Origin: Rubripirellula amarantea
Lineage (GTDB): Bacteria > Planctomycetota > Planctomycetia > Pirellulales > Pirellulaceae
Length of the DNA: 64,000 bases
Assembly: GCF_007859865.1 (NCBI RefSeq)
Contig: NZ_SJPI01000001.1
Location: 2,108,001 to 2,172,000, forward strand
Reading direction: 5' to 3'
Under the pieces are notes generated by a model. That model was not told the origin of the DNA. It did not search any database and saw nothing but the letters and a program-made list of their open reading frames with translations. This document shows, piece by piece, positions 45,507-54,357 of the stretch. Made by a program: the position numbers and the translations under genes. The first letter of the stretch is position 1. The number at the start of each line of letters is the position of its first letter.

Positions 45507-46055
45507 TTACATCGAGGGGGTGCGTTGGACGGCAACACCACATCGTTTTTCGACAATGTTTAAGTGGTGAGCAAGGTGACCGGCAGTCACCCATGCCATT
45601 GCCCGAACGGAAATGGGAGCTCCATCGACGGGAACTGTTTGGCTCCAGCATCTCGGAGCAATGCGTTGCAGCAACAACAAGTTCGATTGGCGAAGCAAGC
45701 CAAGCTCGGTAATCAAGTTGGTAAATGTCCCTAGGCCGAAGCGCGCATCGGCATAATGATTTTCGTCCCAACTACTCAGTCCGGTTGAGTCACCCGCTGC
45801 GGCTCGCAGAATTCGGTAACCAAATATTCGTTCCGCGTCGGCGCAATGTTCAAAAACTTGTCGAACCGTCCAACCAAACGGTGGGTGGATTTTGTCAACC
45901 TGTTCGGTGCACAAAAAACTTCCCAGTTCGCAGATCCAATACTGCTGGTTGCGGAGTACTGATAGTGCATCTTCGCCATCAACCTGATTAACAAGCTTTT
46001 GGTGATAGGCATGAGAGCACTCGGAAGAATCAGGACGACAACTTGCCAGGGCCAT
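45507..46055 (-). CDS. DinB-superfamily protein
   Basis: The 182-residue protein has the four-helix DinB/YfiT-like plan with metal-ligand histidines in the expected places: H70 in VFEHCADAER and H160/H163/H164 in GHLAHHLNIVEKR. The block WTVRQVFEHCADAERIFGYR is typical of the group. Members include thiol-S-transferases and damage-inducible proteins that use a metal to activate a low-molecular-weight thiol; which reaction this one performs cannot be told. It is on the same strand as the HEAT/WXG/FtsK operon and 147 bp before it, but is probably separate. Confidence 0.8.
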   Translation of the reverse strand: MALASCRPDSSECSHAYHQKLVNQVDGEDALSVLRNQQYWICELGSFLCTEQVDKIHPPFGWTVRQVFEHCADAERIFGYRILRAAAGDSTGLSSWDENHYADARFGLGTFTNLITELGLLRQSNLLLLQRIAPRCWSQTVPVDGAPISVRAMAWVTAGHLAHHLNIVEKRCGVAVQRTPSM

Positions 46056-46315
46056 AAAATTGACTGTTGCGAAACGAGAAAAGATGCGGAGGGGGTTGTG
46101 TTACCACCACGCGGATCACAATATATTCGGCATCGCGGATAGCACTTCATGTAGTCTAATCATCTTTGTGATGTTGGTCTTGTGGCATGCATGCAGTGAC
46201 TGTGGTTCGCTTGGTCTTTTGTTGTTTTGATAATGCATTTCCATCGTAAGGATTTTACGGACGACATCCGCATTCTCACTCTGTGTTTGATTCAAGAATT
46301 GAGGCGTGAGAACGA

Positions 46316-46930
46316 ATGATCGGCATCTATGTGCTAGCCGGAGTCGTAGTTTCTTTGGTCGCCATTGGCGTCAAGCTGCGAGACGCGGAGCGTAATCGAG
46401 CTACGCTGGAAAAGAATTGCCGTCAGTCCTGGGCATCGCTTCATGATCAACTTCGCAACCGGCACTTGATTGTCAGCCATCTGATCGACAGCGTGGCGGG
46501 ACGATCAAATCTTTTGGTAGACGTCAACGAGTTATCGGCCAGCTTGAAAGAAGTTGAATCGCGATTGGATTCACTTCAGGGCAATTTGCCGGGCACCGGG
46601 GAAGCAAACGCGATCGGAGAATGCGAAAGTAAGTGCTTGCGTCAGCTTCGGCGGCTTCGAAAGAAGCTCAAGAAAGCGCCCGATATCTTATCGCTTCGTC
46701 AGGTGACAGCTTGCTGGGAAGGCCTTGATGGTTGCGACGAGCAGATTGACAACAGCAAAGCGGTCTACAACGCAGCGGTTATTACCTACAACACTCACCT
46801 TGGTTCGCGAGAGGCGCGTTGTTTGACGTTTCTCAATCGACCTGTGTCGCCCTGTGGGCCTATCAGCTTTGATTGGTATGCCAGCGACAGCGGTTTGAGT
46901 AAGCCATCGCCCTGTCCTAAGTCCGACTAA
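46316..46930 (+). CDS. LemA-like membrane-anchored helical protein
   Basis: The 204-residue protein has one N-terminal membrane helix (about 2-21; IYVLAGVVVSLVAIGVKL) and a mainly helical body. The block WASLHDQLRNRHLIVSHLID (near 40-60) and the later NAAVITYNTHLGSRE (near 150) match the LemA pattern of a membrane anchor followed by a four-helix bundle with a Y-N motif before a short proline-rich tail (PVSPCGPISFDWY). LemA proteins are widespread and of unknown function. It is divergent from the DinB gene and convergent with the esterase gene. Confidence 0.6.
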   Translation: MIGIYVLAGVVVSLVAIGVKLRDAERNRATLEKNCRQSWASLHDQLRNRHLIVSHLIDSVAGRSNLLVDVNELSASLKEVESRLDSLQGNLPGTGEANAIGECESKCLRQLRRLRKKLKKAPDILSLRQVTACWEGLDGCDEQIDNSKAVYNAAVITYNTHLGSREARCLTFLNRPVSPCGPISFDWYASDSGLSKPSPCPKSD

Positions 46931-46951
46931 TTTGCGTCGTTAGCATGGACG

Positions 46952-47704
46952 CTAGTTCGCGGCTAAGGAAGCCAAGATCGTTGCGACTTTCTCGATCGAA
47001 ATTCCGTCGATCGTATGAGGTCCAACAAACGAGTGAAATTGCACGTCGGCGCCTTCGGACTTCATGAGATCTCGAAGTGCTTCAGCGCTTGAAAAAGGCA
47101 GGATAGGGTCTACGGTGCCGTGAGCCTGGAATACTTTCGACTTTGCCAGTCGTGTCGGAATCGTCGCTTTCCACGCGGGTTGGCAAACAAGCGTCCCGGA
47201 AAACAGAAGTAGCCATTGCGGTGTTGGGATGTCACCGCGCAAAGCGGTGTCCATGGTCAGCATCGCACCCTGCGAAAAACCGCCCAGCACGAGTTTGGGT
47301 GAAGGGCAATCTAATTCACGGACCGCAGCAGCAATCGTTTCCTGCAAAGCCTGGCGAGCTTCATCAATGCCCGGTGGTGTCTGGTCATGAAGCTCATCGA
47401 ACTGAGATGCCTGGATAAGCTCGGTCAAGCGAGCCATGTTAATCGGCCACCATGCCTTGGCATCAGGCATGCCCAACTCGGCCAATGAATGAGGAGCATC
47501 CGGGAAGACGAATCGAAATTTGCTGCCGTTATCCCCCAGCATCGACAACCATTCGCCTGCCAACGGGGCAAGATCGCGAAGCGATGCACCGTAGCCATGG
47601 CAAAGCACGACCAGGATCTCGGCGTGGGATTTGTCATCCGAGTCCGCGCCGTCCACCACGATGCAGTTCAGGGGACCGATTTGGCGAGTGTCAACTTGTG
47701 GCAT
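46952..47704 (-). CDS. Alpha/beta-hydrolase carboxylesterase (phospholipase/carboxylesterase family)
   Basis: The 250-residue protein has the oxyanion strand LVVLCHGYGAS (36-42), the nucleophile elbow GGFSQGAM with S144, an acid residue D199 in HGTVDPILP and the histidine H230 in FVGPHTID, in the order expected of the family (YpfH/EstB-like; cytosolic esterases of modest size). The substrate is unknown. It is encoded 18 bp after recJ on the same strand, so the two are co-transcribed with rpmG further upstream. It is convergent with the LemA-like gene. Confidence 0.87.
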   Translation of the reverse strand: MPQVDTRQIGPLNCIVVDGADSDDKSHAEILVVLCHGYGASLRDLAPLAGEWLSMLGDNGSKFRFVFPDAPHSLAELGMPDAKAWWPINMARLTELIQASQFDELHDQTPPGIDEARQALQETIAAAVRELDCPSPKLVLGGFSQGAMLTMDTALRGDIPTPQWLLLFSGTLVCQPAWKATIPTRLAKSKVFQAHGTVDPILPFSSAEALRDLMKSEGADVQFHSFVGPHTIDGISIEKVATILASLAAN

Positions 47705-47722
47705 GAGCGAAACGAAACGATC

Positions 47723-49483
47723 CTAAACCGCGACGGGCTTGTTGGGAGGTCGCCAGTCGACCAAATGAATTTCAACTTTTCGAAAGCCGCGAAACTCATT
47801 GATGACAGGCCGGTAAGCAATTTCAAAAGGGCCTTCCACGGCATTCAGATCGTCGCACCAATCGCTGGCGTTGAACGCAACGGCCCGAATCACTTTCGAC
47901 CCTTGTCGAAGCTTCACGCTAAGGTGACGTTGAGTTTTTCCCATGAGGCTCGCTGGTTCGTCGACTTCCACGCCGCTGCAATAAAGCACCGGGCGAGGAT
48001 TGCCAGCACCAAATGGGGCAAGCATTTCCATTTGCGCCAGGGTTTCAAGACTCAACTGGCCCAAACTCGCTTCAGCGTCGATCACGATCTCGGGAACGAC
48101 TTCGTTGTCTGCCCATTGCTTCGCAATCGCCTCGCAGAAGTCACCTCGGAAGTTGTTGATTTCTCGCTCGTCGATGGTCAACCCAGCCGCCGCCTTGTGG
48201 CCACCAAAGCGTACGAGGCGTTCACTGCATTCGGCCAGCGCTTGGTAGAGATCAACGTTCGTTCCGCCGATCCGACCCGATCCGACCGCTTCGGTTTTGC
48301 CAGCGGAGTCAAGTGATAGCACGATCACAGGTTTGGCGTATTTCTCTGCGAGCCGGCCAGCCACTACTCCGATGACGCCCTGGTGCCAGCCTACGCCCGC
48401 GCACACGAGTGCGGAATCGCCATCGGCGTCAAACTCGTTCTTGATTTGTTTCTGGGCCGCCAAGTACACGCTTCGTTGCAAGGTGTCACGACTGCTGTTG
48501 AGTTCGTGGATGTATTCGGCCAGCGCTTTGGCCCGGTCACCGGCGGGGCACGTTAATAGTTCAACCGCGAGTTGAGCTTGCCCGAGGCGGCCGGCCGCGT
48601 TGAGTCGTGGGGCAAGCGTGAACGAAATGCTTTCTGAATCAAGCGTGCCAGCATTGTCGAGACCCGCAACGGTCATTAGTTCTTTCAATCCGGGCAGCGG
48701 TTCCGCCCGTAGCATCTTTAGTCCGTGTTCGACCAGGATCCGATTCTCGTCGAGAAGTGGCACCACATCAGCAATGGTTCCGATGCCTGCCAGGGTTAGC
48801 GATTGCATCAGGTAACGACGCATTGGCTCGGTGACCTTCTTCGAGCCAGCCACTTCTTGGCAAATTGCCCAGGCAAGTTTGAAAGCCACCCCCGCGCCGC
48901 ACAGTTCACCAAACGGGTACGTCGTACCGGGTAGACGCGGGTGAACGATGGCTGCTGCGTCTGGTAATCGTTCTCCAATGGTGTGGTGGTCGGTGATGAC
49001 CAAGGTGACGCCAAGCTCTTTGCATAGCTCTGCGTGATCGACGCTGGTGATGCCGCAGTCGACGGAAACGATAATCTTCTTGCCACGAGCCGCTAGTTTG
49101 CGAATCGCTTCGGCGTTGAGGCCGTATCCGTCTTCGAGCCGATTGGGAACGTGATAGCTTACGTTGCCACCGAGCAGTCGTATGCCGTTAACCAAGATCG
49201 CGGCGCCGGTCATTCCGTCGCAGTCGTAATCGCCATAGATGACGATTGGGGTTTGATCAGCGATCGCAGGCACAAGAATCGCGGTGGCTTCAGGAACCCC
49301 TGGCAGCGATTCAGGCGGGCGCAGTCCCATCAGTTTCGTATCAAGAAACGCGCTTGCTGCATCAGCGGTGTAGACACCGCGGCTAACGAGCAACTGAGCG
49401 ACAACGGCCGGCACGCGAGCTTCGCGGATCAGTAAATCGACTCGCGAGGAGTCGTGGGGAATGACCCGCCATTTACGCCGCAT
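47723..49483 (-). CDS. recJ: Single-stranded-DNA-specific exonuclease RecJ
   Basis: The 586-residue protein carries the DHH motifs of RecJ: YGDYDCDG (83-90), SVDCGI (140-145) and TDHHT (164-168), followed by the DHHA1 domain with GRIGGTN and RFGGHKAAAGLTI (near 432), and a C-terminal OB fold (about 480-580). RecJ degrades single-stranded DNA 5' to 3' in recombination and mismatch repair with bound manganese or magnesium. The length is usual for the family. It lies 59 bp after rpmG on the same strand and 18 bp before the esterase. Confidence 0.95.
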   Translation of the reverse strand: MRRKWRVIPHDSSRVDLLIREARVPAVVAQLLVSRGVYTADAASAFLDTKLMGLRPPESLPGVPEATAILVPAIADQTPIVIYGDYDCDGMTGAAILVNGIRLLGGNVSYHVPNRLEDGYGLNAEAIRKLAARGKKIIVSVDCGITSVDHAELCKELGVTLVITDHHTIGERLPDAAAIVHPRLPGTTYPFGELCGAGVAFKLAWAICQEVAGSKKVTEPMRRYLMQSLTLAGIGTIADVVPLLDENRILVEHGLKMLRAEPLPGLKELMTVAGLDNAGTLDSESISFTLAPRLNAAGRLGQAQLAVELLTCPAGDRAKALAEYIHELNSSRDTLQRSVYLAAQKQIKNEFDADGDSALVCAGVGWHQGVIGVVAGRLAEKYAKPVIVLSLDSAGKTEAVGSGRIGGTNVDLYQALAECSERLVRFGGHKAAAGLTIDEREINNFRGDFCEAIAKQWADNEVVPEIVIDAEASLGQLSLETLAQMEMLAPFGAGNPRPVLYCSGVEVDEPASLMGKTQRHLSVKLRQGSKVIRAVAFNASDWCDDLNAVEGPFEIAYRPVINEFRGFRKVEIHLVDWRPPNKPVAV

Positions 49484-49542
49484 CCGTGCCTCCGAGGTTT
49501 ACCGACGATGAATCAAACTGGCGCTTTCGCCAATTCGAATGT

Positions 49543-49707
49543 CTACTTCTTCTTCTCGTTGTGCCAGGTGCGCTTGCGCAGCCGTGGTGAGTACTTCATC
49601 AAACGAAGCTTTTCGCCACCGGGTTTACGTCGGTAGGAGTAGTTGTAGTCGCCGGTTTCTTCACAAACGAGGAAGATCGTTTCGGCTTTCTTTTTGCTCT
49701 TGGCCAT
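49543..49707 (-). CDS. rpmG: 50S ribosomal protein L33
   Basis: This 54-residue frame begins MAKSKKKAETIFLVCEETGD and contains YNYSYRRKP and LRLMKYSPRLRKRTWH before a lysine tail. It matches the size, charge and sequence pattern of L33, a small protein of the large ribosomal subunit. Only one of the zinc-ribbon cysteines seen in C+ paralogues remains (C15), so it is the C- type. It lies directly upstream of recJ. It is short enough to be missed by gene callers. Confidence 0.92.
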   Translation of the reverse strand: MAKSKKKAETIFLVCEETGDYNYSYRRKPGGEKLRLMKYSPRLRKRTWHNEKKK

Positions 49708-49889
49708 CGAATCAGATCAAAAATGCTAGAGGTGTTTTCTGGACGGCCCCAGAGTGTACGGCAGCGGGCCACTTTTGGACAAGCGGCTTTTCCTTGGTTT
49801 TCGAGACTAGGCCCCTGATTTCGAAATTGCGGTTTTCAAGCGGTTAGTCTTCAAAACGGGGGTGTCATCGGGAAACGTGAGCGTTCCGA

Positions 49890-52352
49890 TCACTGCTGGT
49901 GCACCAATAACAGCAGATTTGCGACGATTTTGGCCGAATCTTCGGTGTCGTAGCCGGGGCACTGGATCGAATTGGGGCTCTCCAGAGCGCAACTAAGGTC
50001 CAGCGGCGAGAAAAAGACGGCGTCCACCCGGTTCACTTGAGCCACTTCCAAACGTGGGATTCCCGACCGTTTCGCCACGGAATCGCCTCGTGCCGAGGGT
50101 GTTCGGATGGTCACTCGGCCCAAGTCAAATCCGCCAGGGACGCGAATGATGGGATGGTCGGATGACACGATTTCCAGGGGACTTTCTGGAAGCAGGGTTT
50201 TCAACTCGCGTCGAAACGCCGTCGCAAACTCGTCCGCACCGCAAACTGAAGCAGCCAAGATCACGCCTCCGTTCTCGATGTATTCCTTCAAGACCGCACG
50301 TTGATTCGCGTCGAGCGTGAAGTCGGTTCGGCCGTGAAGCCACAGCACGCCAACGTTTTGCAATTGTTCAGAATCAAAGTCCACAGGTTTGGGCGGCGAC
50401 GAGATCGAAATCGGCACCCGGGCGTCAATCAGTGAAACCGCATTGGGCAATGCTCGCCGAGCCTCTTGCCCACCCGCATCGATCGCAAGCGAAGCCAACT
50501 GCGTTGCACCACGGTTGGGCTTGGGGACTTCGCCGCCGCGGATGACAAATCGTTGGTCGAGCTTGTCCTTCAATTCACGTCCGGTCGCGTAAGCGATGAC
50601 GTTCTCGCCAATCCCCAATGCCGTTTCCACCTGCTGTTGCACCGATGGCGAAGTTTCTTTGCGACGAGTGATCACGTCACCAAGTTCCCATCGGCACGAT
50701 AAACTTCGCGGGCTAAAGAAGATGCTCGTACGACAACACGCTTGTACGCCGTACATCCAAAAGTCGTCGCTGATCGCCGTGGGATCAACCTTCGTTTGCG
50801 CAAACCAAACCGGATGCGCGGGCGGAAGGCGTTCAAGTGAACCTCCTTCAACGAGCCGACCACACAGCTCTTGAACGCTTCTGGCGAAGGGACCAGACGG
50901 TCCGCAACCGTCCCCGGCATCGGCTTCAAACAGAATCGTTCCGCCCTGTTCGATATAGCCCGAAAGTTGTTCAACGAGGTAGGCCGAGAACGCCAGCGGA
51001 CGATTGCCGCTGATAACTAGCACCGGGGTTTGCAGCAAATCCGCGAGCGTCGCGTTCTCGCTCTCGATAGTTTGCCAAGTCAGATCACGGCCCCAATCGC
51101 TTTCGACACGATGTACCAGTTGGCGAAGACCATCGGGGTGTCGTTGCCACGTTTTGTCCAGATCGGTCGGTTGGGCATTGGCGTAACGCAGGCGTCCCGC
51201 AACAACTTGGCGTTTGCCTTTGCTTAAGAACAGCAACGCAAACGATGTGGCCACGTCGGTCGGTTCCAGTGGCCCGGTGGACAGCCAGTTGCCCTGGAAA
51301 TTGTCTTGTAAGCTGACAATGAGCTCTGCGCCTTCGCGATACCAATCGTGCCCGCCGATAAAGCGACGTCCCGAAAGTCGGCCAACCCGTTCAAGCGCGT
51401 AAAGGTAGTAGTAATGTGTCTGCTTGTTGCTGCCTGGGTTCGTTTGCACCGTGAAGTTCTTAGCTAGCCATCCAAGCCCCATTTCCACGGGATCGGCCTC
51501 GCTTAGGATGTTTCCGCAGCAGCGAATGGTGTTGCCGTTGATCTGAGAGCTTGATCCGCCGAGCCGACCGCGAGCAATGATGAGGGACGAAATGCCCGCG
51601 CAGGTCATGCTGCCAGAGATTGATTGGTTTCGCCGATAGAACCAACCGCCGCTGGGCGTTTGTCGCTCGGACCAGTATTTCAACGCCGTTTCAAAGGTCT
51701 TCGGGTCAACCTGGATTCCTCGGTCTGCTGCCGCACCGAGTGCCAGGATTGCAAACTGCGAGTTCGAAGGGTCGCCGCTGCCCCGGTTCCGGTCGTAGGT
51801 CCAAGATCCGGGATCGATGCCCGGTCGCCCCCCTTCTTCAAGTTGGGTTTCAACGAGCCATTGGACGTTTCTTCGGATGCGTGGCAAGTCACCGGCCGCT
51901 CCCATTTGGCAGTAAACCAATGTTTGGAGAGCTACCGAATAGGTTTGTTCGGGTTCGAACGTCCGTAGGTAACGCATCGCGCGGGCCAGATCAGGATCCT
52001 GACGATCGACGCCACAATTGATCAACGCGAGCGTGCAGAGTGCCGATCGACCACAAGATTGTCCCGTAGCCTCTTCCCAGCCCCCCGATTCGTTTTGAAT
52101 CTTGCGAAGATAGGCAACCCCGCGATCGATTGATCGTTGCACGGTGGCGGCATCGATGTCAGCGATGGCAGTTTGGGGAAGACACGCGGCGTAGACTGCG
52201 AAGATGACCGCAAACAAAGCGCCTAGGCGTTGCACGGCTTGTTGTCGTCCGCAATCGCTCGGATAATCAATTCCACTGAAATATGCGCAATGCGTCATTC
52301 TTGATCGCACAACTTGCCGCTTCCTCGCAAAGGACTGTAACAAATTCATCAT
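49890..52352 (-). CDS. Exported prenyltransferase/squalene-cyclase-like and DUF4159 protein
   Basis: The 820-residue protein has a hydrophobic export segment (about 43-62; [18 protein letters not shown]). An alpha/alpha barrel with terpene-cyclase-like repeats follows (about 70-370): [37 protein letters not shown]. The C-terminal part holds two DUF4159-like domains (about 430-560 and 655-815; [12 protein letters not shown]-type strands and [24 protein letters not shown]). Such proteins commonly sit beside MoxR-DUF58-BatA genes in planctomycetes, as here, divergently. The catalytic aspartates of terpene cyclases are not evident, so I do not assign enzyme activity. The start is ATG 52352, or a nearby internal ATG; it overlaps the MoxR start by 2 bp on the other strand. 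Confidence 0.78.
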   Translation of the reverse strand: MMNLLQSFARKRQVVRSRMTHCAYFSGIDYPSDCGRQQAVQRLGALFAVIFAVYAACLPQTAIADIDAATVQRSIDRGVAYLRKIQNESGGWEEATGQSCGRSALCTLALINCGVDRQDPDLARAMRYLRTFEPEQTYSVALQTLVYCQMGAAGDLPRIRRNVQWLVETQLEEGGRPGIDPGSWTYDRNRGSGDPSNSQFAILALGAAADRGIQVDPKTFETALKYWSERQTPSGGWFYRRNQSISGSMTCAGISSLIIARGRLGGSSSQINGNTIRCCGNILSEADPVEMGLGWLAKNFTVQTNPGSNKQTHYYYLYALERVGRLSGRRFIGGHDWYREGAELIVSLQDNFQGNWLSTGPLEPTDVATSFALLFLSKGKRQVVAGRLRYANAQPTDLDKTWQRHPDGLRQLVHRVESDWGRDLTWQTIESENATLADLLQTPVLVISGNRPLAFSAYLVEQLSGYIEQGGTILFEADAGDGCGPSGPFARSVQELCGRLVEGGSLERLPPAHPVWFAQTKVDPTAISDDFWMYGVQACCRTSIFFSPRSLSCRWELGDVITRRKETSPSVQQQVETALGIGENVIAYATGRELKDKLDQRFVIRGGEVPKPNRGATQLASLAIDAGGQEARRALPNAVSLIDARVPISISSPPKPVDFDSEQLQNVGVLWLHGRTDFTLDANQRAVLKEYIENGGVILAASVCGADEFATAFRRELKTLLPESPLEIVSSDHPIIRVPGGFDLGRVTIRTPSARGDSVAKRSGIPRLEVAQVNRVDAVFFSPLDLSCALESPNSIQCPGYDTEDSAKIVANLLLLVHQQ

Positions 52353-53442
52353 GAGCGGTACTCCTCCTCCGCCTCCGGTGCCAAACGCTTCGACACCTGG
52401 CGCTGCGAATGCTAGCGGTCAAGCTCGCAATCTAGGTGATGTGCTTCGTGAGTTCGCTGACCATCAACGGACCATGCGATCGGAACTCGCAAAAGTCATT
52501 GTTGGGCAGAGTGACACGATCGAACAGTTGTTGGCCGCAATTTTCACTCGTGGTCATGTGCTTCTTGAAGGCGTGCCCGGCCTGGCTAAGACGCTAATGG
52601 TAAGCACCTTGGCCGATATTTTGGATGTTCAGTTCCGTCGTGTGCAATTTACTCCAGATTTGATGCCATCGGATATCACGGGCACTCAGGTTCTTGAAGA
52701 AGACGAAGCGGGCAAACGCAGTTTCCGGTTCGTCGAAGGCCCCATCTTCACCAACATTTTGTTGGCTGACGAAATCAACCGCACGCCGCCGAAGACGCAA
52801 GCGGCGTTACTTGAGGCGATGCAGGAACGGCAAGTCACCGTGGGGCGGGAAACGATGGAATTGCCGTCACCATTCTTCACTATTGCGACGCAAAACCCGA
52901 TCGAACAAGAAGGCACCTATCCATTGCCGGAAGCGCAGCTCGACCGGTTTATGTTCAACGTCAAGGTTGATTACCCATCGGCCGAGGAAGAAGAGCAAAT
53001 CTTGACCGCGACAACGCGGGGCGAGAAACCGACGGTCAACAAAGTGCTTTCGGCTCGGGCAATTTTGAACGTGCAAAAGTTGGTTGGCAGCGTCGCGGTG
53101 AACCCGTTTGTGATTCGATATGTTTCCAAGCTCGTGCGTGCGACAAGGCCTTCCGATGAATCATCGCCGGCTTATATCCGTGAACTTGTCGACTTCGGTG
53201 CCGGGCCGCGTGCGGGTCAAAACTTGATTGCGGGAGCGAAAGCGATCGCGGCGATGGATGGTCGGTTCAGTATTGATCCTGATGATGTACGTCGCGTTGC
53301 CAAGCCCGTCCTTCGCCACCGCATCGGCACAAACTTCCAAGCTCAAGCCGAAGGCATGAGCACGGACGACATCATCGACAAGTTGCTTGCCGAGATTAAA
53401 CCGCCGGAACCCGACAAGATGAAGCCAAAGGCGGGGGCGTAG
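52351..53442 (+). CDS. MoxR-family AAA+ ATPase
   Basis: The 363-residue protein has Walker A GVPGLAKT (74-81), Walker B LLADEINR (near 137-144), the sensor-1 region [20 protein letters not shown] and the C-terminal lid ([13 protein letters not shown]). MoxR ATPases are chaperones for assembly or maturation of von Willebrand factor A proteins. It is the first gene of a MoxR-DUF58-BatA-like operon; the next gene starts 10 bp downstream. The N-terminal 20 residues are Pro-rich. Confidence 0.95.
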   Translation: MSGTPPPPPVPNASTPGAANASGQARNLGDVLREFADHQRTMRSELAKVIVGQSDTIEQLLAAIFTRGHVLLEGVPGLAKTLMVSTLADILDVQFRRVQFTPDLMPSDITGTQVLEEDEAGKRSFRFVEGPIFTNILLADEINRTPPKTQAALLEAMQERQVTVGRETMELPSPFFTIATQNPIEQEGTYPLPEAQLDRFMFNVKVDYPSAEEEEQILTATTRGEKPTVNKVLSARAILNVQKLVGSVAVNPFVIRYVSKLVRATRPSDESSPAYIRELVDFGAGPRAGQNLIAGAKAIAAMDGRFSIDPDDVRRVAKPVLRHRIGTNFQAQAEGMSTDDIIDKLLAEIKPPEPDKMKPKAGA

Positions 53443-53451
53443 CCATCGCCC

Positions 53452-54357
53452 ATGACCGCCCTGCTCTCTCCCGAATCGCTACAGCAAATCAAACGGCTCG
53501 ATCTGCGCGCTCGAATGGTCGTACGTGGGTTCTTGCAGGGCTTGCACTCGAGCCCTTTTCAGGGCTTCTCGGTACAGTTCAGTGAACATCGTCGCTACAA
53601 CCGCGGTGATGATCCTCGCCTAATTGATTGGCTCGTTTACGCGAAGACGGACAAGTACTTCGTCAAACGGTTTGAGGCCGAGACCAATTTGACTGGGTAC
53701 CTCGTCATGGATCTGTCCAAGTCGATGGGGTTCACGCAAAGCGGTGCGATGACGAAGTTCGAATATTGCACGTGCTTGGCCGCTGCTTTGACGTACTTAA
53801 TGAACATGCAGCAAGACCCCGTCGGGTTGATTACGTTTGACGAGAAGATGAAGGCACTGTTGCCTGCTCGCAGTCGACGTGGGCACCTGGGGGACGTGCT
53901 CGCTCAGTTGGCGCGGCTTCAGCCGACCGGGCGAACAAACTTGCCAGCTTCGTTGATTCAATTGGCTGCGATGTTGAAGCAACACTCATTGGTGATGTTG
54001 TTTTCCGATTTATTGCCCAGCGATACGGGCGAAAACGACGTCGACGAAGTGATTTCATCGCTGGCACGCTTACGTCATGGTGGCAATGATGTGATCGTCT
54101 TTCACGTGATGGACGAAGCGGAAGTGACGTTTCCCTATGATGGCCCGGTACAATTTGAGGATGCCGAGAGTGGTGAAACGATCTCGGTCGACGCAACCGG
54201 TTTTCGCGATGACTATTTGAAGCAAGTCGAAGAGTTTCGCGAGCGGTACCGTCAAGGTTGCTATAGCCTGCAAGTGGACTACGTGCCGCTCGATACGAGC
54301 ATGCCGTTCGACAAAGCACTGACGGAATATCTGCTGCAACGACAAAGGAGTGGCTGA
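53452..54357 (+). CDS. DUF58 / VWA-like protein
   Basis: The 301-residue protein has the DUF58 signature FSVQFSEHRRYNRGDDPRLI (near 40-60) followed by a VWA-like domain with VMDLSKSMGF as its metal-site strand (near 85). Members lack a signal peptide and act with MoxR ATPases. It follows moxR by 10 bp and overlaps the BatA-like gene by 8 bp, so the three are one operon. The partners and purpose of MoxR-DUF58 systems in planctomycetes are not known. Confidence 0.92.
   Translation: MTALLSPESLQQIKRLDLRARMVVRGFLQGLHSSPFQGFSVQFSEHRRYNRGDDPRLIDWLVYAKTDKYFVKRFEAETNLTGYLVMDLSKSMGFTQSGAMTKFEYCTCLAAALTYLMNMQQDPVGLITFDEKMKALLPARSRRGHLGDVLAQLARLQPTGRTNLPASLIQLAAMLKQHSLVMLFSDLLPSDTGENDVDEVISSLARLRHGGNDVIVFHVMDEAEVTFPYDGPVQFEDAESGETISVDATGFRDDYLKQVEEFRERYRQGCYSLQVDYVPLDTSMPFDKALTEYLLQRQRSG

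Noticed and set aside
47489-48316. 275-codon plus-strand frame overlapping esterase and recJ
   Set aside because: It crosses two well-supported minus-strand genes and has no recognisable domain.
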